The notes under the pieces are model-generated. The model saw nothing but the letters and a program-made list of their open reading frames with translations. It had not been told where the DNA came from and did no database searches. From assembly GCA_015232315.1 (NCBI GenBank), contig JADFZZ010000002.1, positions 124,001 to 188,000 of the forward strand: 64,000 bases of DNA. Direction: 5' to 3'. Every line of letters starts with the position of its first letter. Position 1 is the first letter of the stretch. The translations under genes and the position numbers were made by a program. The stretch comes from SAR324 cluster bacterium. GTDB lineage: Bacteria > SAR324 > NAC60-12. Below, piece by piece: positions 35,985 to 45,578 of this stretch.

Positions 35985-37805
35985 ATGAACGCAAAAATTG
36001 ATTTATTACCTTCGTTCAAACGCCTTTTGTTATTCGTGACAGTAATTCAGGTGCCTTTTTTTTGCTTGGCGTTTGATTTGCGTGATATGGATAAATTTCG
36101 CCAAACGAAAAGCTGTATCAAATGCGATTTGAGAGAAGCGGGCTTACAAAAACATCAGCTTCCAGGTGTGTTTTTATCCAAATCAGATTTGACTGGAGCC
36201 AATTTCAGTGGTGCCAATCTCTATCAGGCCAATTTTTCAGGAAGTAAACTTTCTCAGGCTGATTTAAGCGATACCATATTGACCAAGGCATATATGGTTA
36301 ATATTGATCTCAGCATGACTAAACTTCAGGACTCACAACTTCAGGGAGCTAATCTGAAAGGAAGTCTGCTGAAAAAAGCAAATCTGAAAAAGGCAAATCT
36401 GTCTGGTGCAAATTTAAGGGATGCGGATTTCTCTGAAGCCGAAATGTCTGAGGCAAACCTGAATTCAAGCCTGATGCAGGGAACAATAGTGGAACGGAGT
36501 AATCTGCGAGGCACATTGCTGAATTACGCACGCCTGGATCAGGCTGTTTTTAAAGACTCAAATCTGGCCAATGCTGATTTATCAAATAGTATCATCAATG
36601 GTTCAGATTTTTCCGGAACGCGGATGGAGCGATCCAAATGGTATGGCGCAAAAATTCAGGGTTCTAATTTTCAATCCGCAGTGTTGAATAATGCGGATAT
36701 GCAGAGAACTGATCTCAAAGAAATAAACTTTTCAGAGGCGCAAATGATTGAAGTCAATTTATCTGAATCACAACTTGAAGCGGTGGTTCTGAAAAACACC
36801 AATCTGTCAAATGCTGATCTTAAAAATACGATATTTATTAAGGTGGTATTCATTTCAGTTCAGTTATCAGGCGCAAATCTGTCTCAGGCTGAAATGAACG
36901 AAGTTATGATGAAAGATACAAATTTATCTGAAGCCAGGCTGGAGGAAGTTCAACTTGAGCGGGCAACTTTGTCAGGCTCCAATTTGATGCATGCCCGGTT
37001 ACACAATGCCAATTTGTCAGGTGCGGATTTGACCGGCGTCGATTTGACCGGAGCAGATCTGGATGGTGCCAATTTGACAGGGGCAAATTTGAGCCAAGCG
37101 ATTTTAAAAGGCGTTCATTGGGGACATGCCAATCTTGAAAATGCTGTATTAGGTAATGCTCAGGTGGTTAATGCTGATTTTTCAAATGTGAATCTTGCGG
37201 GCAGTCAATGGCAAAATGCCAGTTTTACAGGAATTACATGGCCGGATACATTGCAGGACATCAATTTTTCATCAGCCCAAATCATTGGCGGGCATTTTGA
37301 GGGGAAAAGAATTCAACGGGTTCAATGGCAGAATGCCGAGTTGTCATATTCAAACTTTTCAAATGCAAAGCTGGAACAAACAGATTTTTCAAAAGCCATT
37401 CTGACAGGATGTTTGTTTAATCAAACAAAACTGAATCAGGTGTTGTTCAATCAGTCTTCCATGCCTGGCGTCAGTTTTACGTCATCCCGTATACTTCATA
37501 CCGATTTTTCCAAGGCCTATTTACTGAAAAGTATTTTTAAAAAATCTGTTTTGGAGAATGTACTCTTTGTGCAGGCGGATCTTTCCTTTGCTTTGTTCCA
37601 GGAATCTCAATTACCTTCCGCATCTCTAAATCAATCCATACTTCAGGATACTCAGTTTCCGGGGTCGATTCTGGATCAGGCCAATTTTTCTGGTGCGAGA
37701 ATGCTACGGAATAACTTTATGAGATCCTCTTTGAAAAATGCTGTCTGGCATAATGGCAAGATTTGTTCTCCAAATTTTCCAGGTCGATGTGTGACCACTC
37801 CTTAA
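35985..37805 (+). CDS. Secreted pentapeptide-repeat protein
   Basis: The frame opens with a TTG at 35952; the ATG at 35985 is preferred because it leads into a signal peptide (FKRLLLFVTVIQVPFFCLA). Two cysteines follow (SCIKCDL) and then about 110 tandem A(N/D)Lxx-type pentapeptides to the end, for example ANLSGADLTGVDLTGADLDG near the middle. Such repeats fold as a right-handed quadrilateral beta helix. Cytoplasmic relatives protect gyrase (Qnr, McbG); this one is exported, so that role does not apply directly. It sits 179 bp after the NHLP gene terminator. Its stop overlaps the convergent rsmA gene by 4 bp. Confidence 0.85.
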   Translation: MNAKIDLLPSFKRLLLFVTVIQVPFFCLAFDLRDMDKFRQTKSCIKCDLREAGLQKHQLPGVFLSKSDLTGANFSGANLYQANFSGSKLSQADLSDTILTKAYMVNIDLSMTKLQDSQLQGANLKGSLLKKANLKKANLSGANLRDADFSEAEMSEANLNSSLMQGTIVERSNLRGTLLNYARLDQAVFKDSNLANADLSNSIINGSDFSGTRMERSKWYGAKIQGSNFQSAVLNNADMQRTDLKEINFSEAQMIEVNLSESQLEAVVLKNTNLSNADLKNTIFIKVVFISVQLSGANLSQAEMNEVMMKDTNLSEARLEEVQLERATLSGSNLMHARLHNANLSGADLTGVDLTGADLDGANLTGANLSQAILKGVHWGHANLENAVLGNAQVVNADFSNVNLAGSQWQNASFTGITWPDTLQDINFSSAQIIGGHFEGKRIQRVQWQNAELSYSNFSNAKLEQTDFSKAILTGCLFNQTKLNQVLFNQSSMPGVSFTSSRILHTDFSKAYLLKSIFKKSVLENVLFVQADLSFALFQESQLPSASLNQSILQDTQFPGSILDQANFSGARMLRNNFMRSSLKNAVWHNGKICSPNFPGRCVTTP

Positions 37806-38578
37806 TTTTGAGTCAACAGCAAAAACAGGATTTTCCACTCTTGTGTGGAAAGCTGTTCAGGCCTTCTGTTCCCTATCCAAACTTTTTGTTCTTCTTCCAG
37901 TCTAAGCGTTTCTTGCGGATAAGCCCGAAATAAACTGTTCATGAGTGTTTTTCTCCGTTGTTGAAACAAGGGTTTTATCCATTCCAGAAATTGTGCGTCT
38001 TTGTCCCATTCTGATTTTTGGGGAATCAACTGGATGACGGCTGAATCTACTTTGGGAGGTGGCGAAAATGCTTCCGGAGGAACATCAAACAGTTTTTTAC
38101 GGGAACAATGCAAATCCATAGCGATTGAAAGGTATCCATATTTTTTTTTATCTTCTGGCGTCGCACAAATTCTTTCTGCGACTTCTTTTTGCAGCATGAC
38201 TGTGACAGAGCTTATCTGATGCTTGATCTCCATCAGTTTCATCATGATTGGAGTGCCAACATTATACGGCAGGTTTGCCACTACTTTAAAAGGAGTGGCA
38301 TAGAACTGTTCAAGCTGATCCGGGGGAATCGACAGAATATCCTGATTCAATAGATGAAATGATGGGGTTTCGAACTTTTGTAATAAATGCTGGTACAGGT
38401 TCGGATCAATTTCAATGGCAGTGACTTTGGCACCATGTTCCAGTAAATGCCGGGTCAGAACCCCCCTTCCCGGTCCAATTTCCAACACGCAGTCCCCTTC
38501 CTGAATTTGAGCTTCTTTAATCATCCGATGCACATAGCGTTCACGAACTAAAAAATGCTGCCCCCATTTCTGTTTCAT
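37802..38578 (-). CDS. rsmA: RsmA/KsgA, 16S rRNA dimethyladenosine transferase
   Basis: The 258-aa product starts MKQKWGQHFLV and shows the SAM-binding EIGPGRGVLTRHLL, the acidic IEIDPNL, and the catalytic ANLPYNVGTPI. It ends with the PPPKVDSAVIQLIP segment typical of KsgA. It dimethylates A1518 and A1519 in helix 45 of 16S rRNA. Its ATG overlaps the stop of mutY by 4 bp, so translation is coupled. Its stop overlaps that of the pentapeptide-repeat gene. Confidence 0.96.
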   Translation of the reverse strand: MKQKWGQHFLVRERYVHRMIKEAQIQEGDCVLEIGPGRGVLTRHLLEHGAKVTAIEIDPNLYQHLLQKFETPSFHLLNQDILSIPPDQLEQFYATPFKVVANLPYNVGTPIMMKLMEIKHQISSVTVMLQKEVAERICATPEDKKKYGYLSIAMDLHCSRKKLFDVPPEAFSPPPKVDSAVIQLIPQKSEWDKDAQFLEWIKPLFQQRRKTLMNSLFRAYPQETLRLEEEQKVWIGNRRPEQLSTQEWKILFLLLTQN

Positions 38579-39663
38579 GATGAACCTTTTAAGTTTGTCA
38601 AATGTTGAAGAATTTTTTTGTGTGCTGCTGGAAATGATAGTTCTGCTAATTTTTCAAACGGCATCCATACATGGGATTCATTTTGAGGTACAGTTCCTTG
38701 TCCTGTGCAAGAAATTATAAAACTGTGCAGTCTGACCTTGAAGGAAGTGTAGGTGTGTTTAAATGATATCAACGGATCGATTTTTGTCGTTTGTATTCCA
38801 TATTGTTGTTCCAGATGATTGCTGATCTGCTCAGGCATTCTTTCTGGTTGATTGATTCCAACTTCCAGACTGGTAAATTCCCACAAGCCTCCCATCAAGC
38901 CTGTATCCGGACGTTTTCTGACTAAAAATAATTTCTGAAATTCAACGACGCCAGTCAGGACTGTTAATGAAGTGAGTGTTTTCCGCGCCTTTTTTACAGG
39001 AAGTTTATGCGGTTCTCCATGTTTAAATGAATCACAGAACATTTGTACGGGACAAATCAGGCACAATGGCGTTTGTGGTTGGCAAATCATGGCGCCAAGT
39101 TCCATCATTGCCTGGTTAAAATGACGGGCGTTGTGTTCAGGAATCCACGATTGCGCGGTTTCCCATAATAAATGTTGAATGGCTGCTTGGGACGATTCTT
39201 CTGTAATGTTCATAATTCTGCAAATCACTCTGGTCACATTCCCATCAACCACCGGAACCTGCTGATTGAAAGCGATACTGGCAATGGCTCCAGCGGTATA
39301 TCTGCCAATACCGGGCAATTGCATCAGGTGATGATAATCTGAAGGAAAGATTCCACCAAAGTTTTCAAGAATTTTTTTTGCGCTTTTATGAATATTTCTT
39401 GCCCTTGAGTAATATCCCAGGCCTTCCCACAGTTTAAGGATTTGATCTTCTCCGGCAAGGGCTACGGATTCCACTGAGGGCAAGGACGCCATCCATCTTT
39501 TGAAATAGGGAAGCACCGTCTGAACCTGGGTTTGCTGCAACATCATTTCAGAGATCCAGATTTCATAAGGATCATATTTGATCCTCCATGGAAGCAGTCG
39601 TTGTTCTGTTTCAAACCATTTTAGTAAATTTTTTTGAAATATTTTTAATTCGTCATCGTTCAT
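38575..39663 (-). CDS. mutY: MutY, A/G-specific adenine DNA glycosylase
   Basis: The 362-aa product begins LLPWRIKYDPYEIWISEMMLQQT. It has the helix-hairpin-helix LPGIGRYTAGAI with the catalytic Asp in VVDGNVTRV, and the [4Fe-4S] ligands spaced C-x6-C-x2-C-x5-C (CQPQTPLCLICPVQMFC). The C-terminal 130 residues form the Nudix-like 8-oxoG-recognition domain (GLMGGLWEF). It removes adenine paired with 8-oxoguanine. It leads the mutY-rsmA pair and is divergent from the first flagellin gene. Confidence 0.96.
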   Translation of the reverse strand: MNDDELKIFQKNLLKWFETEQRLLPWRIKYDPYEIWISEMMLQQTQVQTVLPYFKRWMASLPSVESVALAGEDQILKLWEGLGYYSRARNIHKSAKKILENFGGIFPSDYHHLMQLPGIGRYTAGAIASIAFNQQVPVVDGNVTRVICRIMNITEESSQAAIQHLLWETAQSWIPEHNARHFNQAMMELGAMICQPQTPLCLICPVQMFCDSFKHGEPHKLPVKKARKTLTSLTVLTGVVEFQKLFLVRKRPDTGLMGGLWEFTSLEVGINQPERMPEQISNHLEQQYGIQTTKIDPLISFKHTYTSFKVRLHSFIISCTGQGTVPQNESHVWMPFEKLAELSFPAAHKKILQHLTNLKGSS

Positions 39664-39789
39664 AGTATTTTGAAATTAAATGATTTTATTCATGGGCGAT
39701 AGGTTTTTTCCGGTTACGACTAAAGATTTTCACTCAAGGACCGATATAAAGCTAGGTTCATCTTACAAACACAAAATTTAAAAAAATAT

Positions 39790-39816
39790 TAAAGAAAAAA
39801 ATGAATGTACCGATAA
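39790..39816 (+). promoter_or_regulatory. Sigma-28 (FliA-type) flagellar promoter
   Basis: TAAA at 39790-39793 and ACCGATAA at 39809-39816 are separated by exactly 15 bp, which fits the FliA consensus TAAA-N15-GCCGATAA with one mismatch. It lies 51 bp before the first flagellin start, the expected distance. I did not find an equally good site before the other flagellin genes. Confidence 0.8.
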
Positions 39817-39867
39817 GGTACTTAACGTCACTAATCACTTTACTGAAACATCTGTGGGAGAATTACC

Positions 39868-41643
39868 ATGGGAATGCGTGTTAATACAAATGTCGCAGCA
39901 TTGAACGCGTTGCGAAATTTGAATCGGACTGAAAGGGATACCAGAAATACTCTGGAACGCCTGTCTTCAGGCCGAAAAATTAATCGCGCCGCTGATGGTC
40001 CCGCAGCTCTGGTAATTTCTGAGCAAATGGGCGCTCAGTTGACTTCAATTCAACAGGCAATGACCAACTCTGAAACATCAATTTCCATGATTCAAACCAC
40101 AGAAGGTGCCTTGAACGAAGTCAGCAGTATTCTGATTAATCTGCGACAATTGGCAGTACACGCCGCGAACGAAGGCGCAAATGACATCAAGATGCTTCAG
40201 GCAGACCAAAGTGAGGTTGACAATTTATTAGGAACTTTGAAACGGATTGCTGATAACACTCAGTTTGGAACATTGTCCTTGTTGGATGGTAGCAATTCAG
40301 TGAATGGTGTGGCTGTTGGTGATGGTTTGGAATTCATCAGTGCCACTGAAAAAACAAAAGCTTCCTCTTCAGAAGGATACAAAGTCAACATCACACAGGT
40401 CGCCACTCGGCCTCTGGTTGTTGCGACCCGAAAACTGGAATTGGAAGATGCTTATGCCAGTTTTGTGATCAATGAAGGCGGTAAGACCGTTGCACTGGAT
40501 CCGAAAAAAAATAGAACATTGAATGGTCAAATTGAAAAGTTATTGAATACGGCATCTGTCACACAAAATTCAGAGCAAAAAGAAAACGCCAGAAACATGA
40601 TACAGCATCTGGTTGCCACTGAATTACAAAGACAGGCTGATGAAGCAGGGATGAATATTGAAGTGTTTGTCTACAAACCCGCTGACAGTTTTGGCGAGCT
40701 GGTTTCCAACTGGGATCCTGAAAATGAAAGTTTGAAAGCGATTGATCAGTATCCCTCACTTTTGAAAGATCTGGATTCAGATGAAGTATTGGTCATTCGT
40801 CATAAAAACTATGGTAGCGAACCCACATTCACCGTAACAACATCGATTGAGGATTTCTTTGGGGAAGATGCCCCTTCCAATCAGGCAATCGCAGCATTGC
40901 CCGGTCGAGATGTTGAGGGAACAATAGGTGGTTTTCCTGAAGTTGGTGCAGGTGAATCCGCTCTTGGAAACGGCCAGATTTTGACTGGCGCTCCCGGAAC
41001 AGAAGCGGAGGGGTTAACACTCAGATATTCCAATAATACAGATGATGTTGTGCATCATGTGTTTGATCGGGTGAATCGTTATTATGCGGGGTTTTTCCTT
41101 GAAGAAAAAAACAACGCGTTTCTGGTAGGCGATGAAAAACCATCAATGGGACTTTTCAGCCCGGTGATTGCTGAAATTGATGGCTATGTTCATTTAACCC
41201 AGAATGCTCTTGCTTTCCAGGTTGGTCCAAATGAAGGACAACAGGTTCGTCTTTCGATTGACAGTGTTAACCCTGAAAACCTGGCCGTAAATATTGAAAA
41301 TGAAAGCAATTTCAGAAGTTTGGTGGACATTGATTTGATGACAGGACAAGGTGCTCAGGATGCCATCAAAATCATAGATGCCGGGGTGGATCAGGTTTCA
41401 TCAATGCGGGCGAAACTTGGAGCATTCCAGAAAAACGCTCTTGAAACAAATTTGAATAATCTGAGAGTCAGTCATGAAAATTTGTCATCCGCTCAGTCTG
41501 AACTGGTGGATACCGATATGGCGGCTGAAATGAGTACTTTTGTTAAAAACCAGATTTTGATGGAGTCTGGCACAGCGATGTTGGCACAGGCAAATCAGGT
41601 TCCCAAGGCTGTCCTGCAGTTGTTGCAGTCAAACGCCGGATAG
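39868..41643 (+). CDS. fliC: Flagellin (large variant, 591 aa)
   Basis: The N-terminus MGMRVNTNVAALNALRNLNR with LSSGRKINRAADGPAALVISEQM and the C-terminus (LGAFQKNALETNLNNLRVSHENL, AMLAQANQVPKAVLQLL) are the conserved D0/D1 flagellin regions. It is about 110 residues longer than its four paralogs. The extra length lies in the centre, around residues 200-340, and is likely exposed on the filament. A shared motif (DVEGTIGG, then GNGQILTG) occurs in the central domain. GGGAG stands ahead of the ATG and a sigma-28 promoter lies 51 bp upstream. It is the first gene of the filament region. Confidence 0.95.
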   Translation: MGMRVNTNVAALNALRNLNRTERDTRNTLERLSSGRKINRAADGPAALVISEQMGAQLTSIQQAMTNSETSISMIQTTEGALNEVSSILINLRQLAVHAANEGANDIKMLQADQSEVDNLLGTLKRIADNTQFGTLSLLDGSNSVNGVAVGDGLEFISATEKTKASSSEGYKVNITQVATRPLVVATRKLELEDAYASFVINEGGKTVALDPKKNRTLNGQIEKLLNTASVTQNSEQKENARNMIQHLVATELQRQADEAGMNIEVFVYKPADSFGELVSNWDPENESLKAIDQYPSLLKDLDSDEVLVIRHKNYGSEPTFTVTTSIEDFFGEDAPSNQAIAALPGRDVEGTIGGFPEVGAGESALGNGQILTGAPGTEAEGLTLRYSNNTDDVVHHVFDRVNRYYAGFFLEEKNNAFLVGDEKPSMGLFSPVIAEIDGYVHLTQNALAFQVGPNEGQQVRLSIDSVNPENLAVNIENESNFRSLVDIDLMTGQGAQDAIKIIDAGVDQVSSMRAKLGAFQKNALETNLNNLRVSHENLSSAQSELVDTDMAAEMSTFVKNQILMESGTAMLAQANQVPKAVLQLLQSNAG

Positions 41644-41660
41644 GTTGGAACATTTCTTGA

Positions 41661-41679
41661 ACACCTTTGAGAAAGGTGT
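41661..41679 (+). promoter_or_regulatory. Hairpin after first flagellin gene
   Basis: A 7-bp stem (ACACCTT with AAGGTGT) lies 17 bp after the flagellin stop and is not followed by a T run. It may slow RNA decay or act as a weak terminator before fliD. Confidence 0.4.
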
Positions 41680-41735
41680 GTAATAATCAGTCTGTTTTTG
41701 GAAAACTCAACAATTTCAATATACTGATTATTTCA

Positions 41736-41758
41736 CAGTGGGTAGAAACTGCCCACTG
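41736..41758 (+). promoter_or_regulatory. Hairpin in the fliD leader
   Basis: CAGTGGG and CCCACTG form a perfect 7-bp stem around the loop TAGAAACTG, 37 bp before the likely fliD start. The loop region sequence GGGTAGAAACTG recurs at 48775 ahead of the second flagellin gene, without the second arm. Shared use may be regulatory. Confidence 0.4.
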
Positions 41759-41794
41759 ACCCAGGAAATATGTTTAACCATCAAAGGAGCAGGA

Positions 41795-44700
41795 TTGTCT
41801 GAAATCAACCCCAATGCGGTGACAGGCCTTGCCACGAATCTGAATACAAAGGATATTATCGGTCGTTTTATTGAAATTGAAAAACGACAGGTGGCACCCA
41901 TTGAGCAACGGAAACAAACAAAAGTTGTCGAGCTGGAATCATGGGATGCCATCAAGACGGAGCTGGAAAAGCTCCAGGAAATTTCCTTGAATCTGACTCA
42001 AGCAGAAGTGTGGGAGGCAAAAAAAGTTGAATCCAGTGATCCGAATGTGATTTCAGCCAAAGCCAAACGCCTGGCGCGTCCCGGAAAGACAACCATTGCG
42101 GTTGATTCAGTGGCGCTGGCACATCAGATCACTTCGCAGGGTTTTGCCGAACCTACAGACAATGTGGGAACTGGTACCATTCGCATTCAGGTCGGCGATG
42201 AGGAAGACCGGACTCCGGTGACTATCCGGATCAACGATGGGAACAACACACTGGAAGGAATCCGGCAGGCGATTAATGATTCAGGCGCTTCGGTAGAAGC
42301 CTTTGTGATTAAAACCGGAAGTGCGGAAAAACCTTATCAGCTCATGTTGACCAGTAAGGAAATCGGTGAACAGGGACGTATCTACATAGAAGTGAAACTG
42401 GAAGGTGGCGCGGTAGATCCGCCTACGTACAAAAGTACCTTTGATACGATTGCGGACTGGGGTGGAACCGATGCGATCGTTCCTGAAACGGTGTTTAGAG
42501 GGATTGGGTCATCCACACCAATTATGGGGGTAGATGGAACCTATACTGGCGAAAATGATGTTAAATTCACGTTCACAGTCGCACAGTCAGGGACAGTCAA
42601 CTCAGAAAGAGGGTTGGAACTGTTATGGACTGATACGGAAGGGCGACAGGGAACACTCAAACTGAACAAATTTAATTATGTCCCGGGAACACCGGTGGAT
42701 GTGATTGATGGCATTGAGTTATTGATCAGTGATGGAGAGGTTGTCGGTGGTGACAGCTTTACGGTCAACGCTCATGCTGAAAAATCTGAGTTGTTGTGGT
42801 GGTTGGGACCGGAAGAACGTGTTTCTCGTATTGATCCTCCCAGTTCATGGGGAAGCAAGGCAACGGAAGGTGGAATCCAGATTTCAGGAAAATACACGGG
42901 GGAAGAAGACCAGTCGGTGGTTTTCCGGGTTGAAGGAAGTGGTCAGGTCGGTGGTCCAAAATCATTGATTTTACATTATGAATTTACCGAAACCGGCGAA
43001 CGTGGCCAATTGAATATTGGTTATCCCTATTTGTCAGAAAACAATCCGGGTGCCTTGAAAGACGCAACGGCGTTTGACGCTCTGGATAATGAAGAATTGT
43101 TTCGACTGGATTTCAGTGTCCAGGGATCATTGCCCAAAAGACTGTCTATCGGGAATGGATTATTTATTGAGATCCCACCGGTAATTCTGAACGATGGTGA
43201 TACGGCTGAACTGGATGTGAATGCTCCTGTGCCGGATTCGTTCTGGTGGAAACCGGAAAAAATCAGGGGCTATGATGGAAAAGTAGATACACAAGTCGCC
43301 TGGAATGCGTATGTGGATGAAGATGGGAATGTTAGCAGACCTGATGTGCAGGATGGAATTCTGGGTGCGGGTAGACAGAAAAGTACTGCTCCCATTGAGA
43401 TAACAGGCTCTTATCTGGAAGATCTGCCTAAAACTTACACATTTGTTGTGAAGAAGGCAGGAACGGTTGGAATCACTCGTGGGGTGATGCTGGAATGGAA
43501 TGATGGTGAAGGCCGGACAGGAAGAATTGATGTGGGTGAAGGTTATCAATTGGGAAGACCCGTTCCCTTTGATTCGGGCCTGGAAGTTGCTCTTGGCAAG
43601 GGGCGACTGGTGGAAGAAGATGAGTTTCTTGTCAACACAAGAACCTCGACAGTGCAACGACCTCAAGATGCGATTCTGAGACTTGGTGCATCGGATCTCG
43701 GGGGTGGAATTGAAATTCGGCGCCCTAGCAATACGATTGATGACATCATTCAGGGCGTAGATCTGGAAATACTTTCAACCAGTGAAAAACCAGTCACAAT
43801 TACTGTTGCAGGAGATACGGAACGTGCAAAAGAACTGGTTCGGGATTTTGTAGAAGCCTATAACACATTCAATAGTACGGTTCTCGAATTTACAAAGTTT
43901 GACAAGCAGACAAACACGGCAGGACCCCTGTTGAGTGATCGGAACATCCGGAATCTGTATAATGATCTTGCCATGGTTGTGACATCTTCAGTGCCTGGAT
44001 TGCCCCAGTCGACCAATATGCTGTTTTCTCTAGGCATCAGGATCAATGATAAGGGTGTTATGAAACTTGATGAATCGAAGCTTGAAGAAAAATTTAATGA
44101 TGATTACGGGGCTGTAGCGAATGTGTTTCGTAGCAATGGCGTTTCGGACAACACAAGCGTTGATTTTGTGGGGCTGACGCAAAAAACAAAAATCAACCCT
44201 AATGGCTATATTATTGATATCACTCAAGCCGCGGCTCAGGGATCTTATATCGGAAGTCCGTTGATGAGCAATGTGATTGAAATCAATGATACCAACAATC
44301 AGTTGTATATCCTTGCGGATGGCAGAAAATCTGATGCGATTGAATTGAGGAATGACGTTTATTCACCTGCCAGCCTGGCAAGGGAACTTCAATCAAAACT
44401 GACAAACGATAAAAAAATCGGAAAACGCCGGGTTCGGGTTGAGGAAGACAATGGCAGATTGAAAATTATTTCCGGTTCCTATGGTAAAAGCAGTGCCATC
44501 TCTGTGGAACCCGGAAAAGACAAAAATCTGATGAGTTTGGGCCTTCACAATGGGGTTACAACAGAAGGTAAAGATGTGATGGGAACAATAGGCGGGGTTG
44601 CGGCGATTGGTCGTGGACAACTACTTGTCGGACCTGATGGCCAGGATTCAGAAGGTCTGAGAGCCTTTGTCTCACTCAATCAGGATCAGCTTCAAGATGG

Positions 44701-45013
44701 CCCGGAAGCGAGAATTGTGGTTACACGGGGAATTGCTTCCATTCTTGAGGATAAATTGAAGAAAATCAATGATGCGGCTGGCGGCGATGTCCGACGGGTG
44801 ACCGATGATATCGGAACTCAGATGAAAAATTTTGATGAACAGATTCGTCGCATTAACAAGCGGATTGATTCCAAACGGGAAGCCTTACAGCTAAAATTTA
44901 CAAAACTGGAAACAACGATGGGTCGCTTGAAATCACAGCAGAGTTATTTGGGACAGCAACTTTCAGCACTCGGCGGTGGCGGTGGCGGCGGAGGCAATAA
45001 ACAGGGTGGGTAA
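41795..45013 (+). CDS. fliD: FliD, flagellar filament cap, unusually large
   Basis: The frame opens at 41738, but the TTG at 41795 follows AAAGGAG by five bases and begins the family start (LSEINPNAVTGLATNLNTKDII); I prefer it, giving about 1072 residues. FliD N-terminal features are the coiled VAPIEQRKQTKVVELESWDAI and IKTELEKLQ; C-terminal ones are VEAYNTFNSTVLEFTKF and the terminal coiled coil before a Gly-rich end. FliD is usually 450-700 residues. The excess is a central insert (about 42500-43660) of three related units with the pattern G-x-Y-(T)-G...F-x-V...G-T-V...R-G-L-x-L-x-W-x-D-x-E-G-R. The gene lies between flagellin and two fliS genes. Confidence 0.9.
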   Translation: MSEINPNAVTGLATNLNTKDIIGRFIEIEKRQVAPIEQRKQTKVVELESWDAIKTELEKLQEISLNLTQAEVWEAKKVESSDPNVISAKAKRLARPGKTTIAVDSVALAHQITSQGFAEPTDNVGTGTIRIQVGDEEDRTPVTIRINDGNNTLEGIRQAINDSGASVEAFVIKTGSAEKPYQLMLTSKEIGEQGRIYIEVKLEGGAVDPPTYKSTFDTIADWGGTDAIVPETVFRGIGSSTPIMGVDGTYTGENDVKFTFTVAQSGTVNSERGLELLWTDTEGRQGTLKLNKFNYVPGTPVDVIDGIELLISDGEVVGGDSFTVNAHAEKSELLWWLGPEERVSRIDPPSSWGSKATEGGIQISGKYTGEEDQSVVFRVEGSGQVGGPKSLILHYEFTETGERGQLNIGYPYLSENNPGALKDATAFDALDNEELFRLDFSVQGSLPKRLSIGNGLFIEIPPVILNDGDTAELDVNAPVPDSFWWKPEKIRGYDGKVDTQVAWNAYVDEDGNVSRPDVQDGILGAGRQKSTAPIEITGSYLEDLPKTYTFVVKKAGTVGITRGVMLEWNDGEGRTGRIDVGEGYQLGRPVPFDSGLEVALGKGRLVEEDEFLVNTRTSTVQRPQDAILRLGASDLGGGIEIRRPSNTIDDIIQGVDLEILSTSEKPVTITVAGDTERAKELVRDFVEAYNTFNSTVLEFTKFDKQTNTAGPLLSDRNIRNLYNDLAMVVTSSVPGLPQSTNMLFSLGIRINDKGVMKLDESKLEEKFNDDYGAVANVFRSNGVSDNTSVDFVGLTQKTKINPNGYIIDITQAAAQGSYIGSPLMSNVIEINDTNNQLYILADGRKSDAIELRNDVYSPASLARELQSKLTNDKKIGKRRVRVEEDNGRLKIISGSYGKSSAISVEPGKDKNLMSLGLHNGVTTEGKDVMGTIGGVAAIGRGQLLVGPDGQDSEGLRAFVSLNQDQLQDGPEARIVVTRGIASILEDKLKKINDAAGGDVRRVTDDIGTQMKNFDEQIRRINKRIDSKREALQLKFTKLETTMGRLKSQQSYLGQQLSALGGGGGGGGNKQGG

Positions 45014-45097
45014 TTGTGACAGGTTTCATTAACAATACAGGAAGCGAAGTGAATCTTTCCTGAAAGCCTGATTTTAACTTAATACTAAGGGTGTACC

Positions 45098-45547
45098 ATG
45101 AATACCTATGGACAGTATCATCGAGCCTATCAAAAAGCTTCGGTCAACACGATGGATCAGCAAAAACTGATCGTCATGCTTTATGATGGCGCGATCAAAT
45201 ATATCAGTATTGCGGTAGAACGGTTGCAACATCGTGAGCTTGAAAAAGCCCATACCAATCTGATCAAGGCCAAAAGTATTGTTTCGGAATTGATGGCCTC
45301 GCTCAACCTCGAACAAGGCGGGGACATCGCCAAAAATTTGCAGTCGTTGTACAATTATATGTTCGGTCTGTTGATTGATGCCAATGTGCAGAAAAATCCT
45401 GAGCCCGCACTGATTGTTCTCAAGCTTATGAAAGAACTCCGTGAAGCCTGGGCCGTTATAGGAAATGCGGGTAAACAGCAACCAACACCGGCTCAAGTGG
45501 GAGCCGGATCAAATCGAACAGCTAAAACGATCAGTCTCAAAGGCTGA
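45098..45547 (+). CDS. fliS: FliS, flagellin export chaperone (copy 1)
   Basis: The 149-aa product matches FliS: start YGQYHRAYQKASVNTMDQQKLIVMLYDGAI, the helix with KAHTNLIKAKSIVSELMASLNLEQGGDIAKNL, and LYNYMFGLLIDAN. The C-terminal 30 residues are a polar extension. FliS binds the C-terminal disordered part of flagellin and keeps it unfolded for export. It follows fliD by 84 bp and has a paralog right after it. Confidence 0.93.
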   Translation: MNTYGQYHRAYQKASVNTMDQQKLIVMLYDGAIKYISIAVERLQHRELEKAHTNLIKAKSIVSELMASLNLEQGGDIAKNLQSLYNYMFGLLIDANVQKNPEPALIVLKLMKELREAWAVIGNAGKQQPTPAQVGAGSNRTAKTISLKG

Positions 45548-45578
45548 CCGGGATGAAGTTTAAACCATGGAGCGCGCT

